This document shows positions 25,384-36,900 of a stretch of 64,000 nucleotides of DNA, piece after piece. The DNA is from an uncultured Algibacter sp. (GTDB lineage: Bacteria; Bacteroidota; Bacteroidia; Flavobacteriales; Flavobacteriaceae). The position numbers were made by a program, and so were the translations under genes. The notes under the pieces are model-generated. The model was given only the letters and a program-made list of their open reading frames with translations, made no database searches and was not told the DNA's origin. The stretch's first letter is position 1; each line of letters opens with the position of its first letter. The stretch spans positions 149,802-213,801 of the forward strand of contig CALGNX010000003.1 in assembly GCA_937958265.1 (NCBI GenBank). The letters are read 5' to 3'.

Positions 25384-28300
25384 TTACCTATACAGTGTGA
25401 AATTACCAACAAACTCACGATTATCCTGCGGCTCATTCAATTTTACTATATACCAATAATCTCCAGAAGGCAATTCTACACCTTTATATTTTCCATCCCA
25501 TTTATCTCCTATTCTTAAAGTTGCAATTTTCCGACCATATCTATCAAAAATATCAAAAGTCAAGTTTCTGTATTGATTTGCACAACCTGGTCCCCATAGG
25601 TCTTGATTACCATCTCCATTAGGTGTAAAGTAATTTGGTATACAAATATCAACAAATTCAAAAAAGCGTGTTGCAGTAGCCTCACAACCATTAGCATCAA
25701 TAACTGTAACTGTATAATCTCCAGAAGCAAAAATTAAAAACGTATTAACATCACTAAAAGCACCATCATTAAGTCTATATTCATAAGGAGCAACACCACC
25801 AGATGTTAGTGCCACAATTTCATTTAAACTTCCATCTTCTAAAGATAAAGCTAACGGCGTAAAGGTTTCAATAATAAATGGGATGGCATTATCCGTAATA
25901 TCTACACAACCGTTCGGATGGCGTACCTCGATACTGTGTGGCCCAGGTGTTAAATTTTGAAATATACCTGTTCCTGTTGCAAATGGGTTACCATCCAATG
26001 CATATTCCAAAACAGAAGTATCGGTTATACTAGAATCTACATTTACAGTAACTGTATTAGTTACCACACTAGTGTTGTTTACCAAATCATTATTACACTC
26101 ATAACTAATATTAGCTATAGGATCAAGAATTACTGATTCTCTCAAAGGGATAGAGAAAGGACTATTACCGCCACAGTTTTCACTATCTAGCACATAAACG
26201 CTTTTTTCCCCGCCTTCTAAGCCATTAAACGTGTAGCTTGTTGTTCCAACTGGTAATTGGATATATGTTATATCATCTAAACTTACGCTGTACGGAGGCT
26301 CACCGCCTAGAAGCTGTATGGTAAACTCACCAACGGTGTCTCCTTCGCAAGGAGATTCACTTATAATTGTATATGTAAGACCTAAAGGTGCAGGTTCAAC
26401 AATATCAAAGTTAAGAAGGGCAAAACACCCTAAAACATCTTGCACAATAATATCATAATTACCAGGCGCTAGATTTTCAACAATATCGATATCAAAAAAT
26501 TGATCTAATTGTGGTGAAATAGCATATTTTAATATTCCTGAACCACCGGAAGCTGTAATTTCTAAACTTCCATCGTTCTCACCGTTACATGTAACATCAA
26601 TAGGGTTAATAGTTACATTTAAAGGAGCTGCCGAATTAGTAACTGGCACGATTGCAGAAGTTTCCAAACAATCTCCGCTAGTTACTTGTACTTGATAATC
26701 GCCTGCACCTAAATTAGAAAAAACACCTGGACTATTTTGAGTTACTGGTAAAACAGGGTTTCCTAAGAAATCTTCTAAGGTATATACGTATGAGCCTAAG
26801 CCACCTTCAGCAACGGCCACAATAATTCCATTATCATCACCATTACAGTTAATTTGGGTATTACTAGTATCCAATTGGACTGTTAACATAGGCAACACAT
26901 CTATAGTTATTGTATTAGAAACATTTGCTACACAACCGTTAATATCGCGTACATAATAAGCATACGTTCCAGGGGTAACTGGAATTGATATTGATGTACT
27001 AAATGTACCCAAAATTGTTGCGAAAGATGCAGAATCGCTATACTCATAGTTTCCTGTTCCTCCGCTAGCACTTAATGTTAATACCGATTGTGTTGTACAT
27101 GTTTGAGAAATTGTTCTAACTAAATTAGCTTGCACTGGCATAGGCTGTGTAATAGTAACATTATCTGTTGTAAAATTACAATTAAACCCATCTGTTACAG
27201 AAACATTGTAAGTGCCAACTCCTAAATCATTAAATACATTTAAGGTTTGAGGCCCAGAGGTATTAACCGTTGGTGCAAGCCTATTAAGCGTATAGCTATA
27301 ATTACTTCCCTGTCCACCAGTTACAGCTACAGTAATACGCGCATTGGTATCGCCAAAACAAGTCAATAAATTTGGTGTTGCAGAAATGGTTCCATCAATT
27401 GGTGTTGGTAAATCAAGAATAATCGTTTCTGATACAATACACCCACCTGCATCTCTTAAATTTACGGTATAAGATCCAGCCGATAAATTATCAAACGTGC
27501 CATTTGAAGCATATGGAATGGATACCGTACCCGTTAACTCGTATTCGTAGTCTCCCCAGCCGCCTGTTCCTGTAGCAACAATAATTCCCTTATCATCATC
27601 ACAAGACACATTTGCAGTTTCGTTTGCACTTAAAGTTAATGGTCCTAAAGGCGATTGAATAATAGCCGTTACTGTTGCAGAACAAAAAGGCGCTAAATTT
27701 TCTGTAACTTCTACCGTATATGTTCCTGCTAAAAGCCCTGAAATCAATTCCGGATTTATAGAGGTATTAGCATTAACCACACCAAAAATAGAATTTGACG
27801 CATTATCGAACACCTCGTAAGTATAAGCTCCTGAGTATCCTGTTACAGAAAGGGCTATAGTACCATTATTATCACCAAAGCACGTTACTTGATTTGGTAA
27901 TGCTGTAATTATTGGTGAAGTAGCTTCCTGAAGTATAACCGGAATATCATCAAAACATGATGTAACCGTATCTGTAATTGTAACACTATATGTCCCAGGT
28001 GGCACATTAGAAAAAACGTTTCCTACTAAAGTAATAGATGCTGGACTAGGACTAATAGAATACATATAGGAGCCTGAGCCACCTGAACCAATTACGGTAA
28101 TTTCCCCATCATCACTATCACATGATGGCTGCTGTGTTACGTCTGCAGATGTTATTGCTATAGGTGCTTCAATATTTACTGAAACTAAATTACCGCAACC
28201 ATTTGCATCCTGAATTTCAACTGTATGGGTTCCTGATGCTAAATTAGTAATAGAAAAGGGTGTTGGTCTAGTTTGAAAAGCACCACCATTAACACTAATA

Positions 28301-31300
28301 CTGTAAGGAGGTATTCCTGCAGTTGCCAAAGCTACATCTATTACAAAATTGCCTTCTGCAATGGTACATTGATTATTTAAAGTTGCAGTAATCATAGGCT
28401 CCGGGTCCAATGGTAAAACAATTACAGGTGTAGATTGAATACAATTATTAGCATCTTTAACATGTACAAAATAACTATTTGCATTTACATTAAAAGTACT
28501 TGCAGTATTCCATAAAGGATCTGTAGCAAGGGGCTGTGCCATTGATGTTGTTAGTTGATACTCGTAAGGTGGTGTACCATCTGTCGCTATAGCACTTATT
28601 ACGCCTGAATTTGGGTTACAATTAGCATTTTTATCTACAGTTGCGTTAACATCTAAAATAATAGCCGATTCGGAAATATTAAAAGGAATAGTCACTATAC
28701 TACAACCCGAATTAGCACCCGATGTTTCATTAATTAAAACAAAATACTCCCCAAATGGTAATGGGCCTAGATTAGGTACAGAAAGTACACCTCCAGCTGG
28801 CACAACACCTGTTCCACTTATTGCTGTAGACGTAGTAGAAAGTGTATTATATATTTCATAAGTTACACTTGTAGGAACTGTATAAACGCTATTTATATCA
28901 AATGAAACATTACCATCTGCACTTCCTGTACAAGTAATATTATTTGAGGTTAAAGCAGTACCTGTTAAAGTAGACAATGTTGGTATAGCCATTGGAGCTG
29001 TTTCAAAGTAATAACAGCCAGTTAACTGATCAAAAACAATAAACGTATAAGTAACACCTGGAGTTAAATTGGTAAACACTGTTTGGCCACTACCAGGAGT
29101 AGTTTCATCTTGCCACGGCGCTGTAGTTGGCGATGTATAAACCATTCCTGGACCTGTATATATTGCAAAATAGTATGGCCCACTTCCTGCTAATGAGGTC
29201 CCTACTGCTACCGTTGCTGTTCCTCCTGAAATACAATCGGCAGTAGCACCTATAGAGATATCTAAATCGTCTGGTGGAGAGGCTACTAATATGTTTTCTT
29301 CAATTGCAGAACAGCCGTTTGCATCTGTTATTATAATTTCATACAACCCAAAATCAACAACTTCAAAAACTTGGGTAGCCCCTGTTTGATTTGTTATTCT
29401 GTTATTATAACCATTAACACCCGTAACATGATAAGTGTAGTTAGGCGTTCCGCCACTAACAGAATTAATAGTGATGCTGCCTAATGATACACCACCAGAC
29501 GCACAACTAATTGGAGTTACAGAATATTGTAAATCTATTAATAATGGCTCTATTATTGTTATAGTCTCTGTATCCACACATGAATTACCATCGGTAAGGG
29601 TAATCGTATAATTACCTGCAGGTAAGCTTGATGTTTGAGTGCCAAAATCGGTAGCAGTTGTTTCATTGAATACATTAATAAAAAACGGTGCTGTTCCCAC
29701 GGTATTATTAATTGTAATATCTATTGCAGCACTACTGTCGCCATTACATAAAACAGGTTGCGTTTGTACTACTGAAGAAATTTCTGGTAAAGAAATAGCA
29801 TTTATGGTTTGTTCCCCAGACTCAATAGTACAATTATTGGAATCGGTTATTTGAAATTGGAATACTCCATCTACAGGAACCACATAATTAAAAGATGTTC
29901 CTGGAACCATAACTGGCCCACCATAGGCCCCGCCATTAAATGATACGGCATAAGAATAAGGTGCTAATCCGCCTGAAATAGAGCCGTTAATTACACCATC
30001 TGGTGATGTTGTACAATCCAAATTTTCAGTTATTATAGTACGTACTGTAATTGGAGGTAAAGGTGGTATTGTAAAAGTTTCACTGTAAGTACAACCATCG
30101 ACATCTCTAACTTGGAAGGTATAAGTATCTGGGCTTAAACCTATAAATACATTTGAATTTTGATATGGTGTTGAAGCCCCTGAAGGTGCTATAATTTGAT
30201 ATTCTAATGCAGGTGTTCCTCCTGTTGTTCCTGTAATAGTGACATCTGACGTTATGGATGGACAACTTACAGCAGTACTAGCAAAATCTAAATCTGTTGG
30301 AGGATTAAGTGGGTCAATAGTTATTGGTGCTGTTACAAATACACAACCATTAGCATCCCTTATTGTTACACTATAAGTGCCATTTCTTAACCCAGGAAAT
30401 GTTACTACTGGTTGAAAGTTGAGACCATCTAAACTATATGTATAAGGTGCAGTTCCTCCTGAAACTCCTGAGACAGTAATAACGCCATCTGAAATACAGC
30501 TATATGGTATTGTTAAAGTAGCTACACCCACAACCTCTCCTACTGTTGTAATGGTAACTGTTTCCGGTGTTGTAACACATACTTGCGGGCCAAAACTATA
30601 CTCTACTAAAGTTTCATAATCGCCTTCTGCCAAACCAGTAAATACATTTGACGATGAAAATGTAACACCACTATCAATACTATAACGAAGCGTGTTTCCG
30701 TTAGGGTTACTAACGTTAAAGGTAATAACTCCAACATCACCAGCTTCTGCACATGTAATATCGGAAACATCAACAGTAAAATCGGGAGGAAGAATAGCAT
30801 CTACGCTTATAGTCGCTAACGCAGAACAGTTGTTATCATCTACAACTCTAATATTAAACACACCTGAAGCAGTAACAGGTATTGTTGGTACGGTTTGAAA
30901 AGCAGTTTGACCATTAACAAAGTAAAAATACGGAGGTGTTCCTCCTGTAGGATACACTGTTATTTCACCATCTACACAAGTTAACGGTGTAGTAACCGCA
31001 GCCGTTAACTCTAATAAAGTTGGCTCTACAATATCAATATCTTCTGTATAGACACAACCATCTTCCGTAGAAACATCAATGGTATAAGATCCTGTATTTA
31101 AATCTTCAAACGCATAGCTGTTTGGGTTTATTGGCCCAACGCTATTTACTAAAGTACCTCCTTGAGATATAGAAAAGAAATATTGAGGTCGTACATCATT
31201 TGCTGCAATAGACACCGTACCTAAATCGCCATTACACAAAGGTTGCGCAATGGTTGTAGAAACTGTAAAGTCGGTTTGTCTAATTTGAACGTTTGGTACG

Positions 31301-33627
31301 GTAAAGATACATGGATTTGGATTAACCCCTATTTGTTTAATGAATAAGGTGTAAATACCAGGCGTACTAATTGGAAACGTATTATCTGTTTGATAATTTG
31401 TTCCATCTATACTATATTCATAATTACTAGGTACATTCCCTATTGCAATTTCGCCCAAGGTTGTACAAAAAATATCTCGTGAAGTTACTGTAGGGGATAG
31501 TAAATTGGTGTAAACATTAAAATAAAACTGATTAAAACATCCACCATCATAATTTAGAGTTAACCTGAATTGCCCTCCAGTATCGGCGGTATAATTAGGC
31601 CCAGTTGCCACTTGATTCCATGTACATGCAGTATCTTCATTCGCACAATCTCGATTAACAACTGCGGCACAACTAGTTTCATCCAATTGTTCCCAAATAA
31701 TAGAAGTTGTATCTGTAATGTTTGTTTCTATAAGCCTAGGACCGTTACCACCACAAAGAAATATATTTGGTAATTCCCGTCCATCGTTTACACAAATAGC
31801 TACCTGATCTGCAAATGGAATTACAGGATTAGTAACATTAGCTCCAAAAAGAACAACATCAAATTGTTGATTTGTTGATTGACATGGTGCTATAGCTGTA
31901 TTAGTAACGTAGTAGCTATCTGTTTCTGTTACTGTTATTGATTGCGTTGTTGCAATTACTGGTACTCCCGAGGGGTTTCTAGACCAAGAATAGGTATCGT
32001 AACCAGCTCCCGATGTTAACACTGTACTAGCTCCACATAAAATAACATCCTCTGCAACACTGCAATCCAAATCGGCTAAAAAATTTGTTGCCGCTGGTGT
32101 AATTAAACAACCTGTATTGGTGTTAAAACTGGGATCGTCTGAGATTGTAAACGTTTGATTTAAAGTTCCACCATAAGTAGAATAAGCTTGATTAGTAACA
32201 ATATCCGAACACGCATCAACTAATAAACCACACGTTGCTACTACGGCAACCTTAAAGCGTATTTGTTGGAGTGGGTCATTTTGTTTAACAATATTATTTT
32301 CTACACTAAAAACAATTTCTCTAGTATTAGGATCGTAACTTTGTACGCTAACCCCATTTGGAAGCAAACCTAAATCTTCAGGAAAATTAAAAACAACATT
32401 TATAGGTAATATATCTCTAATTGTGTAATTCGTAGCATCGTCATTTCCAATGTTTTGAAAAGTCAAAACGTAATTTAATTCATCCCCCAAATTTACTTCT
32501 GTATCTCCTACATTATTCCCCGCAGCGTCCTCAACTATTTTTGTTAAGACAATATCAGGCTCAATAATATCTACAGCTAATGAGAAAAAATAAGGAAAAT
32601 AGGTATCGCCTTGCGTTTGTAAACGAACGGTTGCCGAGGTAGCTCCATTCGCAATAACAGTATTTCCTGGATTTGGCACCGCTATAGTACCAGTATCAAA
32701 ACCTAATGTATTGCGACTATTTGGATTTCTATTATTTACAGGTAAAGCACTAAGCTGTGTAACTGTACTATTAAAAAAATTATTAACGGGTCTATCTGCT
32801 GTAGATAGATTTAAACCGTTAAGTAGTAATTGATCGCCTTGTATGGGACTATCACCTTCCAAAGCTGCAAAAGCAAAATTTGCTCTAACAGGAGCTGGCG
32901 CAGGAAGTGTCCTAAACCCACTAACAGGAACATCTAAGCTAGGGTTTCCTGCTGCAAAAATAGAACTAAAACCATCAAAACTCGTAATAGATTTTCCTGG
33001 TAATGTTGGGTCTTCATAAACTATGTAAAGTGACCATCCGGCTGCATGACCAGTACGATTTGGAGGCCTAAACCTTCCCGTACGGCCCTCTGCTGAGGAT
33101 ACATTTGCGACAGTATATGTTCCTAAATCTGTATTTAGGCTGGTAACAATATTTGTTACATCTGCATAACAAGCATAAGGAAAACTATTGCCACCATCCA
33201 CAGAATCACCATTAGCATCAAAAATAACGGTACCCACGATATCATTATACCCTCCTGAAGGACCTTTAAACTTCACAGAAGTAATAGGCTCTGAACCAGG
33301 CGTATTAGCTGCCCAATACAGACCTGCATGGATAATTCTGTAGCAACCCGGGTTAGGTACTTCTAGATCTGCGCTAGAAGAACTAAAGGTTGTTGGATCA
33401 TTATCAATATCAATATAAATCATGTTTCTATTATGATTTAAAATCGTTGTATTGTTAAAAGGAGCATTGCCTGGCCCTAAAATATTGTTTCCAATTAACT
33501 GAATATCACCTTTTATATCCTGATTAAATCTAGGCGTAAAAGGAACAAAATTTTGTCCAAATATCTGAATACTAAAAAATAGCAACAATAAAACATATGC
33601 ATTTTTCATATAAGTAGTTTTATTCAT
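25384..33627 (-). CDS. SprB-like giant cell-surface adhesin with type-B T9SS sorting domain
   Basis: The 2747-residue secreted protein has a signal peptide ending IFGQ; the true start may be the ATG six codons in, at 33609. The N-terminal 350 residues (CYRIIHAGLYWAA onward) form a large domain seen in such adhesins. A DUF11-like domain lies at about 355-480 (DIVLTKIVEDAAG, LTFQNIGNDDATNYT). Ig/PKD-like modules follow. Then come many SprB-type repeats, about 780-2560, each with a G-x-P-Y-x-Y/F core and an I-x-V-x-D-x-N-G-C end (IRDANGCVF, ITDANGCS, VTDGFNC). The C terminus (from about 2660, CIPNYFTPNGDGNQDLWGPG, ending NFTLYR) is the gliding-associated type-B sorting domain. It should be displayed on the surface for gliding or adhesion. 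Confidence 0.93.
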   Translation of the reverse strand: MNKTTYMKNAYVLLLLFFSIQIFGQNFVPFTPRFNQDIKGDIQLIGNNILGPGNAPFNNTTILNHNRNMIYIDIDNDPTTFSSSSADLEVPNPGCYRIIHAGLYWAANTPGSEPITSVKFKGPSGGYNDIVGTVIFDANGDSVDGGNSFPYACYADVTNIVTSLNTDLGTYTVANVSSAEGRTGRFRPPNRTGHAAGWSLYIVYEDPTLPGKSITSFDGFSSIFAAGNPSLDVPVSGFRTLPAPAPVRANFAFAALEGDSPIQGDQLLLNGLNLSTADRPVNNFFNSTVTQLSALPVNNRNPNSRNTLGFDTGTIAVPNPGNTVIANGATSATVRLQTQGDTYFPYFFSLAVDIIEPDIVLTKIVEDAAGNNVGDTEVNLGDELNYVLTFQNIGNDDATNYTIRDILPINVVFNFPEDLGLLPNGVSVQSYDPNTREIVFSVENNIVKQNDPLQQIRFKVAVVATCGLLVDACSDIVTNQAYSTYGGTLNQTFTISDDPSFNTNTGCLITPAATNFLADLDCSVAEDVILCGASTVLTSGAGYDTYSWSRNPSGVPVIATTQSITVTETDSYYVTNTAIAPCQSTNQQFDVVLFGANVTNPVIPFADQVAICVNDGRELPNIFLCGGNGPRLIETNITDTTSIIWEQLDETSCAAVVNRDCANEDTACTWNQVATGPNYTADTGGQFRLTLNYDGGCFNQFYFNVYTNLLSPTVTSRDIFCTTLGEIAIGNVPSNYEYSIDGTNYQTDNTFPISTPGIYTLFIKQIGVNPNPCIFTVPNVQIRQTDFTVSTTIAQPLCNGDLGTVSIAANDVRPQYFFSISQGGTLVNSVGPINPNSYAFEDLNTGSYTIDVSTEDGCVYTEDIDIVEPTLLELTAAVTTPLTCVDGEITVYPTGGTPPYFYFVNGQTAFQTVPTIPVTASGVFNIRVVDDNNCSALATISVDAILPPDFTVDVSDITCAEAGDVGVITFNVSNPNGNTLRYSIDSGVTFSSSNVFTGLAEGDYETLVEYSFGPQVCVTTPETVTITTVGEVVGVATLTIPYSCISDGVITVSGVSGGTAPYTYSLDGLNFQPVVTFPGLRNGTYSVTIRDANGCVFVTAPITIDPLNPPTDLDFASTAVSCPSITSDVTITGTTGGTPALEYQIIAPSGASTPYQNSNVFIGLSPDTYTFQVRDVDGCTYSETFTIPPLPPITVRTIITENLDCTTSPDGVINGSISGGLAPYSYAVSFNGGAYGGPVMVPGTSFNYVVPVDGVFQFQITDSNNCTIESGEQTINAISLPEISSVVQTQPVLCNGDSSAAIDITINNTVGTAPFFINVFNETTATDFGTQTSSLPAGNYTITLTDGNSCVDTETITIIEPLLIDLQYSVTPISCASGGVSLGSITINSVSGGTPNYTYHVTGVNGYNNRITNQTGATQVFEVVDFGLYEIIITDANGCSAIEENILVASPPDDLDISIGATADCISGGTATVAVGTSLAGSGPYYFAIYTGPGMVYTSPTTAPWQDETTPGSGQTVFTNLTPGVTYTFIVFDQLTGCYYFETAPMAIPTLSTLTGTALTSNNITCTGSADGNVSFDINSVYTVPTSVTYEIYNTLSTTSTAISGTGVVPAGGVLSVPNLGPLPFGEYFVLINETSGANSGCSIVTIPFNISESAIILDVNATVDKNANCNPNSGVISAIATDGTPPYEYQLTTSMAQPLATDPLWNTASTFNVNANSYFVHVKDANNCIQSTPVIVLPLDPEPMITATLNNQCTIAEGNFVIDVALATAGIPPYSISVNGGAFQTRPTPFSITNLASGTHTVEIQDANGCGNLVSVNIEAPIAITSADVTQQPSCDSDDGEITVIGSGGSGSYMYSISPSPASITLVGNVFSNVPPGTYSVTITDTVTSCFDDIPVILQEATSPIITALPNQVTCFGDNNGTIALSVTGYSGAYTYEVFDNASNSIFGVVNANTSINPELISGLLAGTYTVEVTENLAPFCSATVTAIIQSPLGPLTLSANETANVSCDDDKGIIVATGTGGWGDYEYELTGTVSIPYASNGTFDNLSAGSYTVNLRDAGGCIVSETIILDLPTPIDGTISATPNLLTCFGDTNARITVAVTGGQGSNYSYTLNRLAPTVNTSGPQTLNVFNDLGVGTYNVSVTDGFNCNFTTDNVTITQPMPVQANLVRTISQTCTTQSVLTLSASGGTGNYEYSDSASFATILGTFSTSISIPVTPGTYAYYVRDINGCVANVSNTITIDVLPMLTVQLDTSNTQINCNGDDNGIIVAVAEGGLGSYVYTLEDFLGNPVLPVTQNSPGVFSNLGAGDYQVQVTSGDCLETSAIVPVTNSAAPLNVTINPIDVTCNGENDGSLEITASGGSGILKYAISPQLDQFFDIDIVENLAPGNYDIIVQDVLGCFALLNFDIVEPAPLGLTYTIISESPCEGDTVGEFTIQLLGGEPPYSVSLDDITYIQLPVGTTSYTFNGLEGGEKSVYVLDSENCGGNSPFSIPLRESVILDPIANISYECNNDLVNNTSVVTNTVTVNVDSSITDTSVLEYALDGNPFATGTGIFQNLTPGPHSIEVRHPNGCVDITDNAIPFIIETFTPLALSLEDGSLNEIVALTSGGVAPYEYRLNDGAFSDVNTFLIFASGDYTVTVIDANGCEATATRFFEFVDICIPNYFTPNGDGNQDLWGPGCANQYRNLTFDIFDRYGRKIATLRIGDKWDGKYKGVELPSGDYWYIVKLNEPQDNREFVGNFTLYR

Positions 33628-33923
33628 ATTTGATTATATTAATTATTTCTTTTAATTACAGTTAATTGCACATTACCATTATATATCGCAATAAACCAAG
33701 CTAATATTTAAAAGTAGTATTCTACAAATAACTTTATTTAAAGCCAATACCAAAGTGTGCTCACAATTTGTTTTTAATAACCAAGTCTTATAACCGCTGG
33801 TTGCTGTAAATTACAAAAACAACTAAAAGACAAATCATTACACACTAATTTATTTAAAACAACAAATAGTATTATATACTATACGTTAAAATTCTTAAAA
33901 TAGATTTTATATAAATACAATTT

Positions 33924-36900
33924 CTACTTTTCAATTTTTACCAAAGACATTTCACCATTATACGGCTTATTCCCTTTATTGGCATCTAAAGATAGTTTTG
34001 CTGTACCGATATCCTCAAAACGATCATAATAGATGTAATACTTATTTGTATTTAAATCAAAGAAAAAGTTAATATCTTTTTCACCAGCAGCTACAGCTTT
34101 TTTCAAAAATGCATCTCTTTTATCTACATCATTATGAACTGCTACAACCAAATAATAACCGTTTTTTTCATTTTTTACACCTTTAACAATTTGTATATTA
34201 CTTAAAGGTTCGCCAAAGTCAAAATCATCCGCCGTTAATGGCTCTGTACTTCTTGGTGTTAACTGTTGTATTTTTTTTAAGGCAGCTCTATCTTTATTAT
34301 AACGATCATCCTTACTATCATAAGCTGCTCGTTTAATTCTTCTGTTCCTTTCTATATCTGTAGCGACTTTAATATTACCTAAAGATGCCACTAAATTTTC
34401 TTTAGCTCTAAGTGCCTTATTCTGTTCTTCTTTAAGGTTTTGAATAGTACTTAAATACTGTTTATTAACAACATCGTTCTTATTATCTCTCTTTTTAAGT
34501 CGCTGATTGTAAATTTGCTCTATTTTCTTAATTTCAGCACTCCTTGTTTTAATAGAATTATCAATCTTCAATTTTAAATCTTCTATAACAGCATTTTCAG
34601 CCGAAACACTTTTAAATGCTTTAGGTGCACTAACAATACCTTGCTCGCTTAAGTCGTTCTCTTCCTTTAAATCTTTCAAATCTTGCTGCTTAATCGCAAC
34701 TTTATCATTTAATTTTTCAATTAATTCTTTCTGCTTGTTACGCCCATCTTCTGTAGACTTAATGAATCCTAGTAATACTTCATCTAATACTATTTCCTTT
34801 ATTTCTTCTTCCTTAGTTTTTGTTTCTGCTGCAAATTTTGATTCTTCACGTGCTTCTTCTTCCGCCTTTAATCGCGCGGCTTCGGCTAAGCGTGTTTTTT
34901 CAGCTTCCGCTTGAGCTATCCTTGCTAATTCTGCTTGACGCGCTTCTTCTTCCGCCTTTAATCGCGCCGCTTCAGCCAATCTCGTTTTTTCAGCTTCCGC
35001 TTGAGCTATCCTTGCTAATTCTGCTTGACGCGCTTCCTCTTCTGCCTTTAATCGGGCTGCTTCAGCTAAGCGTGTTTTTTCAGCTTCGGCTTGTGCTATC
35101 CTTGCTAATTCTGCTTGACGCGCTTCCTCTTCTGCCTTTAATCGCGCGGCTTCGGCTAAGCGTGTTTTTTCAGCTTCGGCTTGTGCTGTCCTTGCTAATT
35201 CTGCTTGACGCGCTTCCTCTTCTGCCTTTAATCGGGCTGCTTCAGCTAAGCGTGTTTTTTCAGCTTCGGCTTGAGCTATCCTTGCTAATTCTGCTTGACG
35301 CGCTTCCTCTTCCGCCTTTAATCTCGCGGCTTCAGCTAAGCGTGTTTTTTCAGCTTCGGCTTGAGCTATCCTTGCTAATTCTGCTTGACGTGCTTCCTCT
35401 TCCGCCTTTAATCGCGCGGCTTCAGCTAAGCGTGTTTTTTCAGCTTCGGCTTGAGCTATCCTTGCTAATTCTGCCTGACGTGCTTCCTCTTCCGCCTTTA
35501 ATCGCGCCGCTTCAGCCAATCTCGTTTTTTCAGCTTCGGCTTGAGCTATCCTTGCTAATTCTGCTTGACGCGCTTCCTCTTCTGCCTTTAATCGGGCTGC
35601 TTCAGCTAAGCGTGTTTTTTCAGCTTCCCCTTGAGCTATCCTTGCTAATTCTGCTTGACGTGCTTCCTCTTCTGCCTTTAATCGCGCGGCTTCGGCTAAG
35701 CGTGTTTTTTCAGCTTCCCCTTGAGCTACCCTTGCTAATTCTGCTTGACGCGCTTCCTCTTCTGCCTTTAATCTCGCGGCTTCAGCTAAGCGTGTTTTTT
35801 CAGCTTCCACTTGGGCTACCCTTGCTAATTCTGCTTGACGTGCTTCCCCTTCTGCCTTTAATCGGGCTGCTTCAGCTAATCTCGTTTTTTCAGATCCTTC
35901 TTGGGCTACCCTTGCTAATTCTGCTTGACGCGCTTCCTCTTCCGCCTTTAATCTTGCGGCTTCAGCCAATCGTGTTTTTTCAGCTTCCGCTTGGGCTACC
36001 CTTGCTAATTCTGCTTGACGTGCTTCCTCTTCTTCAACTCTTTTTGTTATCCTAGACCGTGCATCTTCTTGCTTCTTAAGCCGTGCTAACCTAAGGCGTT
36101 CTGCTTCTGCAGCTCTTTCTTCTCTTACACGAGCTCTTTCGGCTAGTTTTAACTGATTTTGTTCTTCAACCTTACGCTTTGCTAAAGCAAGCTTTTCAGC
36201 TTTTTCCTCTTTATATTTTTCTATCCTTGCTTTCTCTAAGGCCTTTGCTTCAAGATTTTTTTCTGGTGATTTGGAGTTAATTCTATTTTGCGACTTTCTG
36301 CGCCGGGCTAACCTGCTCCTTTTACTTCCCGAACCTATTAATAACGCCTGCTCTTCATCATCGCCATTATATATATAATTCTTTCTATTTACAAATTTGT
36401 AGGCCAAGGTAAGGTCATGAGAATTTCCAAAATCTGAGAACCTTCCCGCTCCCTTTTCATAATTGTATTCAAGAGCTATCTGAGGGCTTATATTTATGCC
36501 AAAACCAGCAGTTAAAGCATATAAGCTATTATATCCGCCCTGAACCCAAATACCTTTTGGCACCATTAATAAGGCCATAGCAGAAATAATTGTTACTTTA
36601 TTTTTAAACTCGGTACTTATTAAGCCTGTAAATCTGCTCTCATCAAAAAAACCACGGCTATCCAAATATCCAGTATACATACCATGCGCTTGAATAGTTT
36701 GTTCTGGATTATCTTCAATAATTTGAGAATTAGTTAAATTATAGGATACAAAATTGTTAAGAGATACTCCAAAATCGAAAAACCCAGAACCATAATTTAT
36801 TCCAGGATTTATTGTAACAATAGAATTTGATGGAAAATTATCTAACGAAGCATCTGGCGATTGGGCCACAACACGGCCAAGACCTGTTTGGTAGAACCCT

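Noticed and set aside
34855..36025. CRISPR-like periodic repeat
   Set aside because: Repeats are direct, 90 bases with no unique spacers, and clearly coding.
34820..36055. 411-residue open frame on the plus strand opposite the PorP/SprF fusion
   Set aside because: It is the mirror of the 90-base repeats, which keep a frame open by periodicity. It reads as monotonous Leu/Pro/Ile strings with no signal or domain, while the minus-strand protein has real domains at both ends.
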